Part shown: piece by piece, positions 16,814 through 25,516 of the stretch | Layout: each line of letters starts with the position of its first letter | Position numbering within the stretch: position 1 is the first letter of the stretch | Assembly (NCBI GenBank): GCA_903903975.1 | Contig: CAIVAS010000134.1 | Location: forward strand, 1 to 36,914 | From: an uncultured Burkholderiales bacterium | GTDB lineage: Bacteria; Pseudomonadota; Gammaproteobacteria; Burkholderiales; Burkholderiaceae_E | Reading direction: 5' to 3' | DNA: 36,914 nucleotides | Notes under the pieces: generated by a model | Database searches by the model: none | What the model was told of the DNA's origin: nothing | The model's input: the letters and a program-made list of their open reading frames with translations, nothing else | Position numbers and translations under genes: made by a program

Positions 16814-18016
16814 ATGTCCTCCAAACCGCCACTTCATCTCGATTCACGCCTGCTGCACGCCGATGACGCACTGCACGAAGGCAGCTCACTCACGCCGCCA
16901 ATCCCATGGTCAGCCACCTTTCTGGCCGACGATGCGAGCGCCTTCGCGCAGATGGCGTCAACGCCGATGCATCAGCGCTACTACACCCGCTACGGTAATC
17001 CCTTGCATCAGCGGGTGGCTCGCATCGTGGCCGACCTCGAAGGTGCTGCCACCGGACTGGTCACCGCAAGCGGCATGGGAGCCATCTCGACAACGCTGCT
17101 CGGACTGCTTCGCGCTGGTGACCATGTTGTGGCGCAACGCAATCACTACATGGGCACCACCCGCCTGCTGTCCGATCTGCTCGAACGCTTTGCGGTCACT
17201 TGCGAGTTCGTCGATCAGACCGACAACCAGGCCTTCGCGCGGGCGCTGCAACGCCCCACCGCGGTGGTCATGCTGGAGAGTCCGACGAATCCCGACTGCA
17301 GCCTGACCGACATCGCGACAGCCGCCCGTCTGGCGCATGCCGCAGGCGCGCTGGTGGTGGTCGACAACACCTTTGCCACACCCCTGAACCAGCAGCCGCT
17401 TTCCATCGGTGCCGATCTGGTGGTGCACAGCGCGACCAAATACCTCGGTGGCCATCATGATCTGACTGCGGGCGTGGTCGTCGGCAGCCAAGCACTCATC
17501 GAACGCCTGTGGTCAACGCAGATCGTGATGGGTGCCACCCTGTCGCCGATGGATGCCTGGCTGCTGCTGCGAGGACTGCGCACCCTGTCGGTGAGAATGG
17601 CGCGCATCAATGCCTCGGCCCTGACGGTCGCGCGCGCACTGGCGGCCCACCCTGCGGTGGCATCCGTGTCTTATCCGGGTCTGTCCGATCATCCGCAACA
17701 TGCGCTCGCGCTCGAGCAGATGACCGGCTTCGGTGGCGTGATGGGAGTGAGGCTGACGTTTGACTATGCAGGCACCGCGGCATTCGTGAGCAAGCTCGCG
17801 CTCGCCCAGCAGGCGGTCAGCCTGGGCGGCGTCGATACGCTGGTGGTCCATGCTGCCGCCATGTGGGCCGGCAGTCTCGATGACGCGCAGATGCGCCAGT
17901 CGGGCATCGAGCCCAACCTCGTCAGGTTGTCGATCGGGCTCGAACACCCTGATGACCTGATTGCCGACCTGCAGCACGCCCTTGATGCCGGCATGAGCTC
18001 ATTGCATTCCGGTTAA
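16814..18016 (+). CDS. PLP-dependent Cys/Met metabolism (transsulfuration-family) enzyme
   Basis: 400-residue fold-type I PLP enzyme of the cystathionine gamma-synthase / beta-lyase / methionine gamma-lyase family. Visible family features are the YYTRYGNPLHQRV segment, the cofactor phosphate-binding ASGMGAIS, LESPTNPDCSLTDI, the Asp of VVVDNTFATPLNQQPL that contacts the pyridine nitrogen, and the Schiff-base lysine in HSATKYLGGHHD (Lys209). The C-terminal LVRLSIGLEHPDDLIADL is also typical. Which reaction it catalyses cannot be told from sequence alone. An in-neighbourhood partner for methionine or cysteine synthesis is missing. The start at 16814 is preferred over the ATG at 16807, which is out of frame. 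A protease gene follows within 45 bases and may be co-transcribed. Confidence 0.88.
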   Translation: MSSKPPLHLDSRLLHADDALHEGSSLTPPIPWSATFLADDASAFAQMASTPMHQRYYTRYGNPLHQRVARIVADLEGAATGLVTASGMGAISTTLLGLLRAGDHVVAQRNHYMGTTRLLSDLLERFAVTCEFVDQTDNQAFARALQRPTAVVMLESPTNPDCSLTDIATAARLAHAAGALVVVDNTFATPLNQQPLSIGADLVVHSATKYLGGHHDLTAGVVVGSQALIERLWSTQIVMGATLSPMDAWLLLRGLRTLSVRMARINASALTVARALAAHPAVASVSYPGLSDHPQHALALEQMTGFGGVMGVRLTFDYAGTAAFVSKLALAQQAVSLGGVDTLVVHAAAMWAGSLDDAQMRQSGIEPNLVRLSIGLEHPDDLIADLQHALDAGMSSLHSG

Positions 18017-18045
18017 ACTGCACTCCGACATGAATTGCCGCAAAC

Positions 18046-18050
18046 GGAGG
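18046..18050 (+). promoter_or_regulatory. Ribosome binding site of the protease gene
   Basis: GGAGG lies 8 bases before a TTG at 18059 and 14 bases before the ATG at 18065. The spacing favours the TTG as initiation codon; the protein differs by only two residues. Confidence 0.55.
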
Positions 18051-18058
18051 TCCCTGTT

Positions 18059-19687
18059 TTGCTGATGCGTCCGGGCGCCGCACTGCGCGCCGTTGTGCTG
18101 CCCGGTCTGATCACCTTGCTGGCGATCACCCTGGTGGGCTGCAGCAACAGCAGCAACAGCAGTGCGCCATCGAGCACCATCTCGGCCGGCAAGAATTGCG
18201 ACCTGAGCTACAGCCTCACGCAAAGCCCGGTGCTCACCGGGCCTGACCCGCTGCTCGGCGATCAGTGGCACCTCACCAATACCGGACAAAACGGCGGAAC
18301 ACCCGGCGAGGACTTGCGCGCAGCGGGTGCCTGGCCGGTGACCCGCGGCAGCGGGGTGAGGGTGGCCGTGATCGACGACGCCGTCGAAGTCACGCATCCC
18401 GATCTCTACCCCAACCTGGTCGAGGGCGCGAGTCGCAGCTATCGCAACGGCAATCGCGGCAGCGTGTGGCCGGTGCCCTGCATCAAGGCCGACGACGATC
18501 ACGGCACTGCGGTCGCCGGCCTGGTGCTCGCACGAGACGGCAATGCGATCGGTGTCGTAGGCGTGGCGTCGCGCGCGTCGCTGGTGGCCTACGATGCCTT
18601 GTCGACCTCCTACGATATCGACATCGCCGATGCACTGACGCGCGACAGTCAACTCAACTCGATCTACCAGAACAGCTGGGGGTCCCCCGACGACGGGCAT
18701 CTGCATACAGCCGACGCGGCTTTCACCGCCGCCATCACCAGCGGACTCGTCACCGGTCGCCAGGGCAAGGGCTCGGTCTATGTCTTTGCCGGCGGCAACG
18801 GCGGCTGCTACCTGATCGATTCGGCGACACAGAAATGTCAGGTCGACAATTCGAACTTCGATGGCTATGTCAATCAGCGCGGCATCGTGACGGTCTGCGC
18901 GGTCGACAACAAAGGCGTGAGCCCCTGGTATGGCGAGCCCGGCGCGACGCTGACGGTGTGTGCGCCGTCGTCTGGCTCGAACCCGGTGGGCGTGACCACC
19001 ACCGCGCTCAATGGCAGCTACGAATCGACCTTCAGCGGCACATCGGCCAGCACGCCGATGGTCTCGGGCGTGATCGCCCTGATGCTGTCGGTCAACCCAG
19101 CCCTCACCTGGCGTGATGTGCGGATCATCCTCGCCCAGTCGGCACGACGCAACGACCCGACCGACGCCGGCTGGCTGCCGGCTGCAGACGGGCTGAAGTT
19201 CAACCACAAATACGGCTTCGGTGTTGCCAATGCCCAGGCCGCGGTCGCCATGGCCGGCACCTGGGCCTCAGTCGGCGGTAGCGCGAGCTTAAAGACTTGC
19301 GATTCTCCGCTGCGCGCCCCCAATCTGCCGCTACCCGATACCAGGTCAGACGGCACGTCGACGCCGGTCTCGGACAGCCTGTCGATGGCAGGCTGCAACA
19401 TCACCAGCATCGAGTTCGTCGAAATCTTTTTTACTGCCTCGCATACCTACAGTGGCGATCTGAAAGTGACTGTCACCAGCCCGGCAGCCGCGGTCAGTCA
19501 GCTCGCCAATGCGCGCATCTGCAAGGGCGCCGGCGATGCCTGCGGGGCCTACAGCAATTGGCGATTCGGCTCGATGCGGCATCTGGGCGAAGCGGCCAAT
19601 GGCAACTGGACCATGACCGTGACCGACATGGGGCCGGGCGACACCGGTCGATTCGATGCATGGAGCCTGAAAATCTATGGCCACTGA
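18059..19687 (+). CDS. Kexin-like (S8B) serine protease, predicted outer-membrane lipoprotein with P-domain
   Basis: Secreted subtilase of the proprotein-convertase branch. Numbering from the Met at 18065, residues 1-25 are a lipoprotein signal with lipobox LVGC (Cys26). The next residue is Ser, not Asp, so the Lol rule predicts outer-membrane sorting. The catalytic domain begins almost at once (DPLLGDQWHLTNTGQNGG at about 61-78). Triad: Asp104 in VAVIDD, His146 in DDHGTAVAG, Ser327 in FSGTSASTPM; oxyanion Asn245 in AGGNGG. The kexin signature NSWGSPDDG is at 203-211. The C-terminal ~130 residues are a P/Homo-B domain with TYSGDLKVTVTSP, then NGNWTMTVTD and a closing WSLKIYG. Several cysteines fit periplasmic disulfides. 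Only about 35 residues separate the lipid Cys from the catalytic domain, so there is no room for the usual propeptide; the next gene may supply it. Substrate unknown. Confidence 0.88.
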   Translation: MLMRPGAALRAVVLPGLITLLAITLVGCSNSSNSSAPSSTISAGKNCDLSYSLTQSPVLTGPDPLLGDQWHLTNTGQNGGTPGEDLRAAGAWPVTRGSGVRVAVIDDAVEVTHPDLYPNLVEGASRSYRNGNRGSVWPVPCIKADDDHGTAVAGLVLARDGNAIGVVGVASRASLVAYDALSTSYDIDIADALTRDSQLNSIYQNSWGSPDDGHLHTADAAFTAAITSGLVTGRQGKGSVYVFAGGNGGCYLIDSATQKCQVDNSNFDGYVNQRGIVTVCAVDNKGVSPWYGEPGATLTVCAPSSGSNPVGVTTTALNGSYESTFSGTSASTPMVSGVIALMLSVNPALTWRDVRIILAQSARRNDPTDAGWLPAADGLKFNHKYGFGVANAQAAVAMAGTWASVGGSASLKTCDSPLRAPNLPLPDTRSDGTSTPVSDSLSMAGCNITSIEFVEIFFTASHTYSGDLKVTVTSPAAAVSQLANARICKGAGDACGAYSNWRFGSMRHLGEAANGNWTMTVTDMGPGDTGRFDAWSLKIYGH

Positions 19688-19733
19688 TCGAATCACGGTG
19701 TGTGACGCTTCCCGAACGCGCACACCGGGTGTG

Positions 19734-20312
19734 ATGTCGCGGATTACAGCCTTTTTTGCCGCCCTCGCAGTGGCGGGTGTCGTGGCCCTCCTCGGCGCGG
19801 CGTCGACAGCGCTCGCCCAGCCTGCACCAGGCCCGATCGACACCTCGCGCATCGAAACCGCCAGCAAGCGTTCATCGATCGCCGTGAAGTCAGTGCAAGC
19901 AACTCATGTCTGGCACGACGGCGCCTCCGCTCGCATGCTGACCCTCGACGAGACACTCGAGGCGCACTTCCCGGGCGGACTTCTGCCTGAAGGCAAGGTA
20001 CTGCGCCCCGCGGGCAGCACCGACCGCGGGCAGGCCGCACAGATCTCCCCGGTGCTGCGCGACGAATCGGGCCGACCGCGCAGCCTGCCCGGTGGCGTGG
20101 TGGTGGTGCTTAAAGCCCCAATGGACGAGACCAGTGCGCGAGCGCTGATCGGCCAGGCAGGCGCCACACCGCTGCAAGCGCTGACTGACAGGCTCTGGCT
20201 GGTCCAGGGACCGATCGGCCTGGGGTCGCTCAGACTCGCCAACCAGTTGCAGGCGGCAGGGGTCTTCGAGTCGGCACAACCCAATTGGTGGATGCCCCGA
20301 ACCCGCAAGTAG
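19734..20312 (+). CDS. Secreted protein resembling a stand-alone subtilase propeptide
   Basis: 192-residue exported protein: signal peptide MSRITAFF...ASTALA with cleavage before QPAPG (about 28/29), a low-complexity middle, and a C-terminal domain from about 119. The order of predicted elements there is strand (GGVVVVLK), helix (DETSARALIG), strand (DRLWLVQG), helix (GSLRLANQLQAAG), strand (FESAQPNWW). That matches the ferredoxin-like propeptide fold of subtilases (I9/fervidolysin prodomain), and endings like AQPNWW are typical just before a mature subtilase domain. The frame is open back to an ATG at 19677 that overlaps the protease stop; the ATG at 19734 is preferred because it gives a standard signal peptide. 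What I see is the pattern; the propeptide-like role (folding helper or inhibitor of the upstream protease) is inferred. Confidence 0.7.
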   Translation: MSRITAFFAALAVAGVVALLGAASTALAQPAPGPIDTSRIETASKRSSIAVKSVQATHVWHDGASARMLTLDETLEAHFPGGLLPEGKVLRPAGSTDRGQAAQISPVLRDESGRPRSLPGGVVVVLKAPMDETSARALIGQAGATPLQALTDRLWLVQGPIGLGSLRLANQLQAAGVFESAQPNWWMPRTRK

Positions 20313-20418
20313 GGTTTGGTCAACCCGGCAAGCTGTGCCGCAACGCGACATTCGTCGCGCGGGTCGCGTAGCGCGGCGGACTACAATCGACGGCTCGCCG
20401 ACTGCAGGACCATCGATC

Positions 20419-23085
20419 ATGCGCACCGACCAGCCGGTCACGCTTCAACGTCTCGACTACACGCCCCCGGCCCACACGGTCGATACGATCGCGCTGGCCT
20501 TCGACCTCGACCCGCAGCGCACCCGCGTCACCGCCACGATGCAGTTGCGGCGCCTGCCTCATGCCGCTGCCGATGCGCCGCTCTGGCTGGATGGCGACGG
20601 CCTGACATTGCTGAGCGCCTCGATCGACGGTCAGCCGGTCGACGCACAGCGGCTCCATGCCGATGCCCACGGACTGCGCATCGACGCGCCGCCGGCAGCC
20701 TTCACGCTGGTCACCGAAGTGATGTTCTGCCCGGCCGACAACACCGCGCTCAACGGACTGTATGTGTCCAATGGCAGCTTCTACACCCAGTGCGAGGCGC
20801 ATGGCTTTCGGCGCATCACCTATTTTCCCGACCGCCCCGATGTCATGGCGCGCTACACCGTCGACATCATTGCGGACGCCTCCCGATGGCCGGTGCTGCT
20901 GTCCAACGGCAATCTGATCGAGACGCTCACCCTGCCCGATGGCCGCCAGCGCGTGCGATGGGTCGATCCGTTTCCGAAGCCGAGCTATCTGTTCGCCCTG
21001 GTCGGCGCCAATCTGCAGGCCCGTGAAGAGCGCATCCAGACCGCCTCGGGGCGCGACGCCCTGCTGCAGGTCTGGGTCGAACCCGGCAACCTCGATCGCA
21101 CCGAACACGCCATGGCCTCGCTGATCCGCTCGATCCGATGGGATGAGGAGCGCTACGGCCTGGAGCTCGATCTCGACCGCTTCATGATCGTGGCGGTCGG
21201 CGACTTCAACATGGGCGCGATGGAGAACAAGGGTCTGAACATCTTCAACACGAAATACGTGTTCGCCCATCCGCATATCGCCACCGATGCCGATTTCGTC
21301 CATGTCGAATCAGTCGTGGCTCACGAGTATTTTCACAACTGGACCGGCAACCGGGTGACCTGTCGCGACTGGTTTCAGCTCACGCTCAAGGAGGGCCTGA
21401 CGGTCTTTCGCGACCAGGAGTTCTCGGCCGATGTCATGGCTGCGGCCTGCCCCGATGAGGCCAGCGCGCAAAGCGCACGGGCGGTCAAGCGAATCGCCGA
21501 TGTCCGCGTCCTGCGTGCCATGCAGTTCGCGGAAGACGCCGGCCCGATGGCCCATCCGATCCGCCCCGACAGCTATCAGGAAATCAACAACTTCTACACC
21601 GTCACCGTCTACGAGAAAGGCGCCGAGGTCATCCGGATGCTGCAGACGCTGGTCGGCCGTGAAGGCTTCAGACGTGCGATGGCGCTCTATTTCGAGCGCC
21701 ATGACGGGCAGGCAGTGACCTGCGACGACTTCGTCGCCTGCGTGGCCGATGCCAACGGCCGAGACCTGGATCAGTTCAAGCGCTGGTATTCGCAGGCCGG
21801 CACGCCACGGGTCCATGCCCAGGGACGCTACGACGCACAAAACCGGCGCTATACCCTGACGCTTCGCCAGTGGTGTCCGCCCTCACCCGGCCAGCCCGAC
21901 AAGCTGCCCTTTCACATCCCTGTGGCGGTCGGCCTGATGGGCGGGGACGGCGCCGAACTCGCGCAAGTCACCCTCGAACTCACCGACGCGTCGCAGACCT
22001 TCGTGTTCGACGATATCGTGCCGCGCGCCGATGCCGACGGTCAGGTCCGGGTGGTCGCCTCGCTGCTGCGCGATTTCAGCGCGCCGGTCATCCTCGACTA
22101 CCAGACCGACGATGCCACGCTCGCCTTCCAGATTGCCCACGACACCGATGCCTTCAATCGCTGGGAGGCGGCTCAGCGGCTGGCCATCTCGGCAATCCTG
22201 CGCGTACTCGAAGGCATGCCGGTGACTGAGGCAAGCGCCGGGCTCAATCGCGCGCTCGCCCGTGCCATCGCGGACCAGAGTCTGAACCCTGCCCTGCGTG
22301 CGCAATTGCTGGCGCTGCCCTCCGAGGGCTTCATCGCCGAGCAGCTTGAGGTTGTCGAACCGGTGGCCTTGCGCAGGGCGCGCAACGCGGTGCGCGATGC
22401 GATGGCGCGGGCACTCGCCACCGAGCTGCGAAAGCTGCTCGACGCGCCGCACCTGCGGGCCCCCTATTCACCCGACCCGGTCTCGGCAGGCCGGCGCAGC
22501 CTGCACAATGCCGCGCTCGCCTTGCTGGTCGAAGCCGGCATCGAAGGCGCCGACCGACTGGCACAGGATCAGATCGACCATGCCGACAACATGACCGACC
22601 GGCTCGGTGCGATCTCGGCGCTGGTGCAAAGTGCCTCGCCGCTACGCGAGCCGGGGCTGGCCGCCTTTGCAAGCCTCTTTGATGCCGAGCCGCTGGCCAT
22701 GGATAAATGGTTCACGCTGCAGGCCACCATGCACCGGCAACCGGGCGATGCACCGGTACTCGAACGGGTGCGCTCGCTGATGACCCACCCCCTGTTTTCG
22801 CTGCGCAATCCCAATCGGATCCGCTCGCTGATCACCAGTTTTTGCGGCGGCAATCTGGCCGAATTCCATGCGGCAGACGGTTCGGGCTATCAGTTCTGGG
22901 CCGAGCAGGTGGTGGCGCTCGATGCGGTCAATCCGCAGATCGCAGCCCGCCTTGCGCGGGCCCTCGACCGCTGGCGCAAGTTCGATGCGACACGCCAGCC
23001 ATTGATGCGGGCCGCACTCGAACAGGTCGCAGCCAACGCCCAATCACCCGACGTTCTTGAAGTCGTCGGCAAGGCACTCGCCTGA
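20419..23085 (+). CDS. pepN: Aminopeptidase N (M1 family)
   Basis: Cytoplasmic zinc aminopeptidase that trims N-terminal residues in the last steps of peptide breakdown. The 888-residue length is right for the bacterial PepN type. Key residues are visible: exopeptidase motif MGAMENKG (GAMEN at 266-270), and zinc site HEYFH at 302-306 followed after 18 residues by Glu325 in LKEGLT. The transition-state tyrosine is in [16 protein letters not shown]. The C-terminal half is the helical domain typical of the family (DUF3458). The frame is open to 20335, but the ATG at 20419 ([14 protein letters not shown]) matches the usual N-terminus. TACAAT at 20382-20387 could be a -10 box. fbp starts 22 bases downstream. 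Confidence 0.96.
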   Translation: MRTDQPVTLQRLDYTPPAHTVDTIALAFDLDPQRTRVTATMQLRRLPHAAADAPLWLDGDGLTLLSASIDGQPVDAQRLHADAHGLRIDAPPAAFTLVTEVMFCPADNTALNGLYVSNGSFYTQCEAHGFRRITYFPDRPDVMARYTVDIIADASRWPVLLSNGNLIETLTLPDGRQRVRWVDPFPKPSYLFALVGANLQAREERIQTASGRDALLQVWVEPGNLDRTEHAMASLIRSIRWDEERYGLELDLDRFMIVAVGDFNMGAMENKGLNIFNTKYVFAHPHIATDADFVHVESVVAHEYFHNWTGNRVTCRDWFQLTLKEGLTVFRDQEFSADVMAAACPDEASAQSARAVKRIADVRVLRAMQFAEDAGPMAHPIRPDSYQEINNFYTVTVYEKGAEVIRMLQTLVGREGFRRAMALYFERHDGQAVTCDDFVACVADANGRDLDQFKRWYSQAGTPRVHAQGRYDAQNRRYTLTLRQWCPPSPGQPDKLPFHIPVAVGLMGGDGAELAQVTLELTDASQTFVFDDIVPRADADGQVRVVASLLRDFSAPVILDYQTDDATLAFQIAHDTDAFNRWEAAQRLAISAILRVLEGMPVTEASAGLNRALARAIADQSLNPALRAQLLALPSEGFIAEQLEVVEPVALRRARNAVRDAMARALATELRKLLDAPHLRAPYSPDPVSAGRRSLHNAALALLVEAGIEGADRLAQDQIDHADNMTDRLGAISALVQSASPLREPGLAAFASLFDAEPLAMDKWFTLQATMHRQPGDAPVLERVRSLMTHPLFSLRNPNRIRSLITSFCGGNLAEFHAADGSGYQFWAEQVVALDAVNPQIAARLARALDRWRKFDATRQPLMRAALEQVAANAQSPDVLEVVGKALA

Positions 23086-23107
23086 TGGCGCCCACAAGGA
23101 AACCAAG

Positions 23108-24118
23108 ATGAAAAAACAGATCAGCCTCACGCAATACCTGGTCGAGAAACAGCGCGAAAAGAACCTGATCCCGGCCGAATTGCGGCTCTTGCTCGAGGTG
23201 GTGGCCCGCGCCTGCAAGCGGATCAGCTATGGCGTGGGCAAGGGTGACCTGGCCGGCATCCTGGGCGAGGCCGGCTCCGAGAACATTCAGGGCGAAGTGC
23301 AGAAAAAGCTCGATGTGATCGCCAACGAGACCCTGCTTGAGGCCAACGAATGGGGCGGCCATCTGGCCGCGATGGCCTCCGAAGAAATGGACCATCCCTA
23401 CACCATCCCTAACCGCTATCCGAAGGGCGAATTTCTGCTGCTCTTCGATCCGCTCGATGGCTCGTCCAACATCGACGTGAATGTCTCGATCGGCACGATC
23501 TTCTCGGTGCTGCGCCTGCCCGAGGGGGTGCATGTGCCTGAAGAAAAATCTTTTTTGCAGACCGGCTCGCATCAGCTTGCCGCCGGCTATGCGGTTTATG
23601 GCCCCTCGACGCTCCTGGTGCTGACCGTGGGCGACGGCGTGGCGTGCTTTACCCTCGATCGCGAAACCGGCTCCTGGTGGCTGACCACCGACGCCATGAT
23701 GATTCCGCATGACACCAAGGAATATGCGATCAATGCGTCGAACGCGCGGCATTGGCATGAGCCGGTCAAGCAGTATGTCGCCGATCTGAACGCCGGCCGC
23801 GACGGCCCGCTCGGCAAGGACTACAACATGCGATGGGTCGCGTCGATGGTCGCCGACATCCATCGGATCATGACCCGCGGTGGCATCTTCATGTATCCGG
23901 CCGACGGCCGCGAGCCGGGCAAACCCGGCAAGCTTCGCCTGCTCTACGAGGCCAATCCGATGGGCTTTCTGGTGGAGCAGGCTGGCGGCATGGCCACCAA
24001 CGGGCGGGAGCGGATTCTCGACATCCAGCCGGCCGCCCTGCACGAACGGGTGGCGGTGTTCATGGGCTCACGCAATGAGGTCGAGCGCGTGACCGGCTAT
24101 CACAGCCGGAAGCCCTAA
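23108..24118 (+). CDS. fbp: Fructose-1,6-bisphosphatase, class I
   Basis: Hydrolyses fructose 1,6-bisphosphate to fructose 6-phosphate in gluconeogenesis. 336 residues with the N-terminal [15 protein letters not shown], the metal-binding segment [23 protein letters not shown], the substrate loop NYNMRW-like [15 protein letters not shown], and GGIFMYPAD followed by [20 protein letters not shown] good AAGGAA ribosome binding site precedes the ATG at 23108. The location 22 bases after pepN suggests one transcript. Together with glk elsewhere in the window it covers opposite ends of hexose metabolism. The stop codon lies in the first of three GCCCTAA-type repeats. Confidence 0.96.
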   Translation: MKKQISLTQYLVEKQREKNLIPAELRLLLEVVARACKRISYGVGKGDLAGILGEAGSENIQGEVQKKLDVIANETLLEANEWGGHLAAMASEEMDHPYTIPNRYPKGEFLLLFDPLDGSSNIDVNVSIGTIFSVLRLPEGVHVPEEKSFLQTGSHQLAAGYAVYGPSTLLVLTVGDGVACFTLDRETGSWWLTTDAMMIPHDTKEYAINASNARHWHEPVKQYVADLNAGRDGPLGKDYNMRWVASMVADIHRIMTRGGIFMYPADGREPGKPGKLRLLYEANPMGFLVEQAGGMATNGRERILDIQPAALHERVAVFMGSRNEVERVTGYHSRKP

Positions 24119-24132
24119 GCCCTAAGCCCTAG
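24112..24132. repeat. Three tandem 7-base units over the fbp stop codon
   Basis: GCCCTAA-GCCCTAA-GCCCTAG. The TAA of the first unit is the fbp stop. The array occupies most of the 23-base convergent gap between fbp and the SGNH hydrolase gene. CCTAAG (24121-24126) and CTTAGG (24141-24146) also form a short inverted repeat there. No clear terminator is seen between the converging genes. Confidence 0.75.
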
Positions 24133-24141
24133 GCTCTGGAC

Positions 24142-25389
24142 TTAGGCCATCCCCCGCCGCCGCACCAGCGCGACTGCCAGTAAGGCGCCACCGGCCACCA
24201 GCGGCAGCGTGCCCGACACCGGCAAGGTCTCTGCCGCGACCCGCTGCAGCATCAGCGCCTGCGATGAAGTGATTCCCAGATCCCTGGCGGCCTGCTCGTT
24301 GGCACCGAGCATCATCGGGTTCAGGCCGGTCAGGGAACCGAAGAGTGTCAGTGCACTGAGATAGGAGCCAAAGAGGCTTGCGTGGGTGCGATCGAGCCAC
24401 CACAGATCGATGGTTCCGTCGGGCGGTGCGCGATAGACACCATTGGCATCGTAAAAGCCGCTGCCCAGCACCAGCCCCTGATCGACCGCCCGCTGAAAGG
24501 CATCACCGACCGGTACCACGCCAGTAAAACCGCTGTTGCTGGCCGCCTTGTTGTAGAACGAGTTATGCAGGTCGGTGGTCATGCCAGAGAGCTTGTTGTA
24601 GTAGAGCGTCGCCTGGCCGCCTGCGGCACTGGTATCGACGATCGGCGCACCATTGGCGGTGGTCTTGTCGGGCGTGGTGATTTTGTGCGCCTCGACCATG
24701 TCGGGCCTGGCCCAGGACTGCTCGAGATAGACCTGGGTTTTCGCGCTGGCATAGGGGTTGGCCGCAATCACACGGGAGGTATTGCAACTCGTCTTCGTCA
24801 GTCCGGTGGCCATGCAGTTCGACTCACTGCCGAACAGCTGGGTCTCGGTATAAGTTTGCGCGGCGCCGTTATGAATGAAACGCTCGAACTTGTCGGCATA
24901 GGCATTGAAAGTGGCCAGATTGGCGTTCTTTCCCATACCCGGGGGCAAGGCCGCATCGCTTTGCTCCTGCAGGACCACCTTGTCCCAGGTCTGGGTTGCC
25001 ACGTTTTCACGCAGTTTCCAGTCGCTGTTGGCGGTATTGAGGAATTGCCCGCGCAACGATGCGGCATTGCGGGTCGACATCGCCACGTCGTAATTCAGAC
25101 CGACCTCATCGGTCATCTTCTTGAAGATGCCGGCTACACCGCCCCAGGGATGCGGCTCGAAGTAACCTTGCCCGGCGGTGCCGGTCGGGTAGCTGTTGGT
25201 ACCCGTGGGGTTGGTGGCATTGAAGCCCGCCGTCAGGTCGCGGACATTGGCGCTGTTGTAGCTCAGCACCGGATCGACCCGGCCAAAGGTGTAGCTGTTG
25301 CCGACAAAGAGCACCGAGGTCGGTTCGGCGTTGGCGGACAGACAGGCCAGCGCCAGACATGGCACGGCCAACAGGGCAAAACGGTTCAT
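24142..25389 (-). CDS. Exported SGNH/GDSL-type hydrolase with PEP-CTERM-like C-terminal tail
   Basis: 415 residues: signal peptide (MNRFALL...LSANA, cleavage near residue 21), then an SGNH hydrolase-like domain. Block I is VLFVGNSYTFG, with the nucleophile Ser32. A WDKVVLQEQSDAALP segment is typical of this hydrolase group. The late motif WLDRTHASLFG supplies the likely Asp333 and His336. The last 27 residues have sorting-signal architecture: LPVSGTLPL, a hydrophobic helix, then RRR and three more residues. This is close to PEP-CTERM tails (exosortase substrates) of betaproteobacteria, but with SG in place of the usual EP. A GGAGA ribosome binding site supports the start at 25389. It is last in a leftward gene series but has its own candidate promoter. 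Substrate unknown; an acyl or acetyl ester is plausible. Confidence 0.78.
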   Translation of the reverse strand: MNRFALLAVPCLALACLSANAEPTSVLFVGNSYTFGRVDPVLSYNSANVRDLTAGFNATNPTGTNSYPTGTAGQGYFEPHPWGGVAGIFKKMTDEVGLNYDVAMSTRNAASLRGQFLNTANSDWKLRENVATQTWDKVVLQEQSDAALPPGMGKNANLATFNAYADKFERFIHNGAAQTYTETQLFGSESNCMATGLTKTSCNTSRVIAANPYASAKTQVYLEQSWARPDMVEAHKITTPDKTTANGAPIVDTSAAGGQATLYYNKLSGMTTDLHNSFYNKAASNSGFTGVVPVGDAFQRAVDQGLVLGSGFYDANGVYRAPPDGTIDLWWLDRTHASLFGSYLSALTLFGSLTGLNPMMLGANEQAARDLGITSSQALMLQRVAAETLPVSGTLPLVAGGALLAVALVRRRGMA

Positions 25390-25473
25390 GAGGTCTCCGG
25401 CAGAAAGTCGCTTACTTTTCGCGCTTGTCTTTCGGGCCCGGGGTGTCGGTCGGAGCCGCACGACCTCGAAAAA

Positions 25474-25489
25474 CGTGACGAAAGTCACA
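25474..25489 (-). promoter_or_regulatory. CRP-like palindrome upstream of the SGNH hydrolase gene
   Basis: Leftward reading TGTGA-CTTTCG-TCACG matches 9 of 10 half-site positions of the CRP/Vfr consensus TGTGA-N6-TCACA. It lies just downstream of a -10-like element, about where transcription would start, so a bound protein would more likely block than activate. CRP-family binding is inferred from sequence only. Confidence 0.5.
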
Positions 25490-25496
25490 TCTGTCG

Positions 25497-25505
25497 ACTA
25501 TAGCA
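25497..25505 (-). promoter_or_regulatory. Extended -10 promoter element for the SGNH hydrolase gene
   Basis: Leftward reading TGC-TATAGT matches the extended -10 pattern TGn-TATAAT at 5 of 6 core positions. TTGAAT further upstream is too close (12 bases) to be a standard -35, which fits an extended -10 promoter. The predicted start falls at about 25490. Confidence 0.5.
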
Positions 25506-25516
25506 GTGCTGCCGAT

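Noticed and set aside
20344-20359. CGCGAC-ATTC-GTCGCG hairpin before pepN as a terminator
   Set aside because: No T run follows on either strand; it could be a chance GC palindrome.
24382-25503. 373-codon rightward open frame opposite the SGNH hydrolase
   Set aside because: It has no recognisable motif and would overlap entirely a gene with signal peptide, catalytic motifs and ribosome binding site on the other strand.
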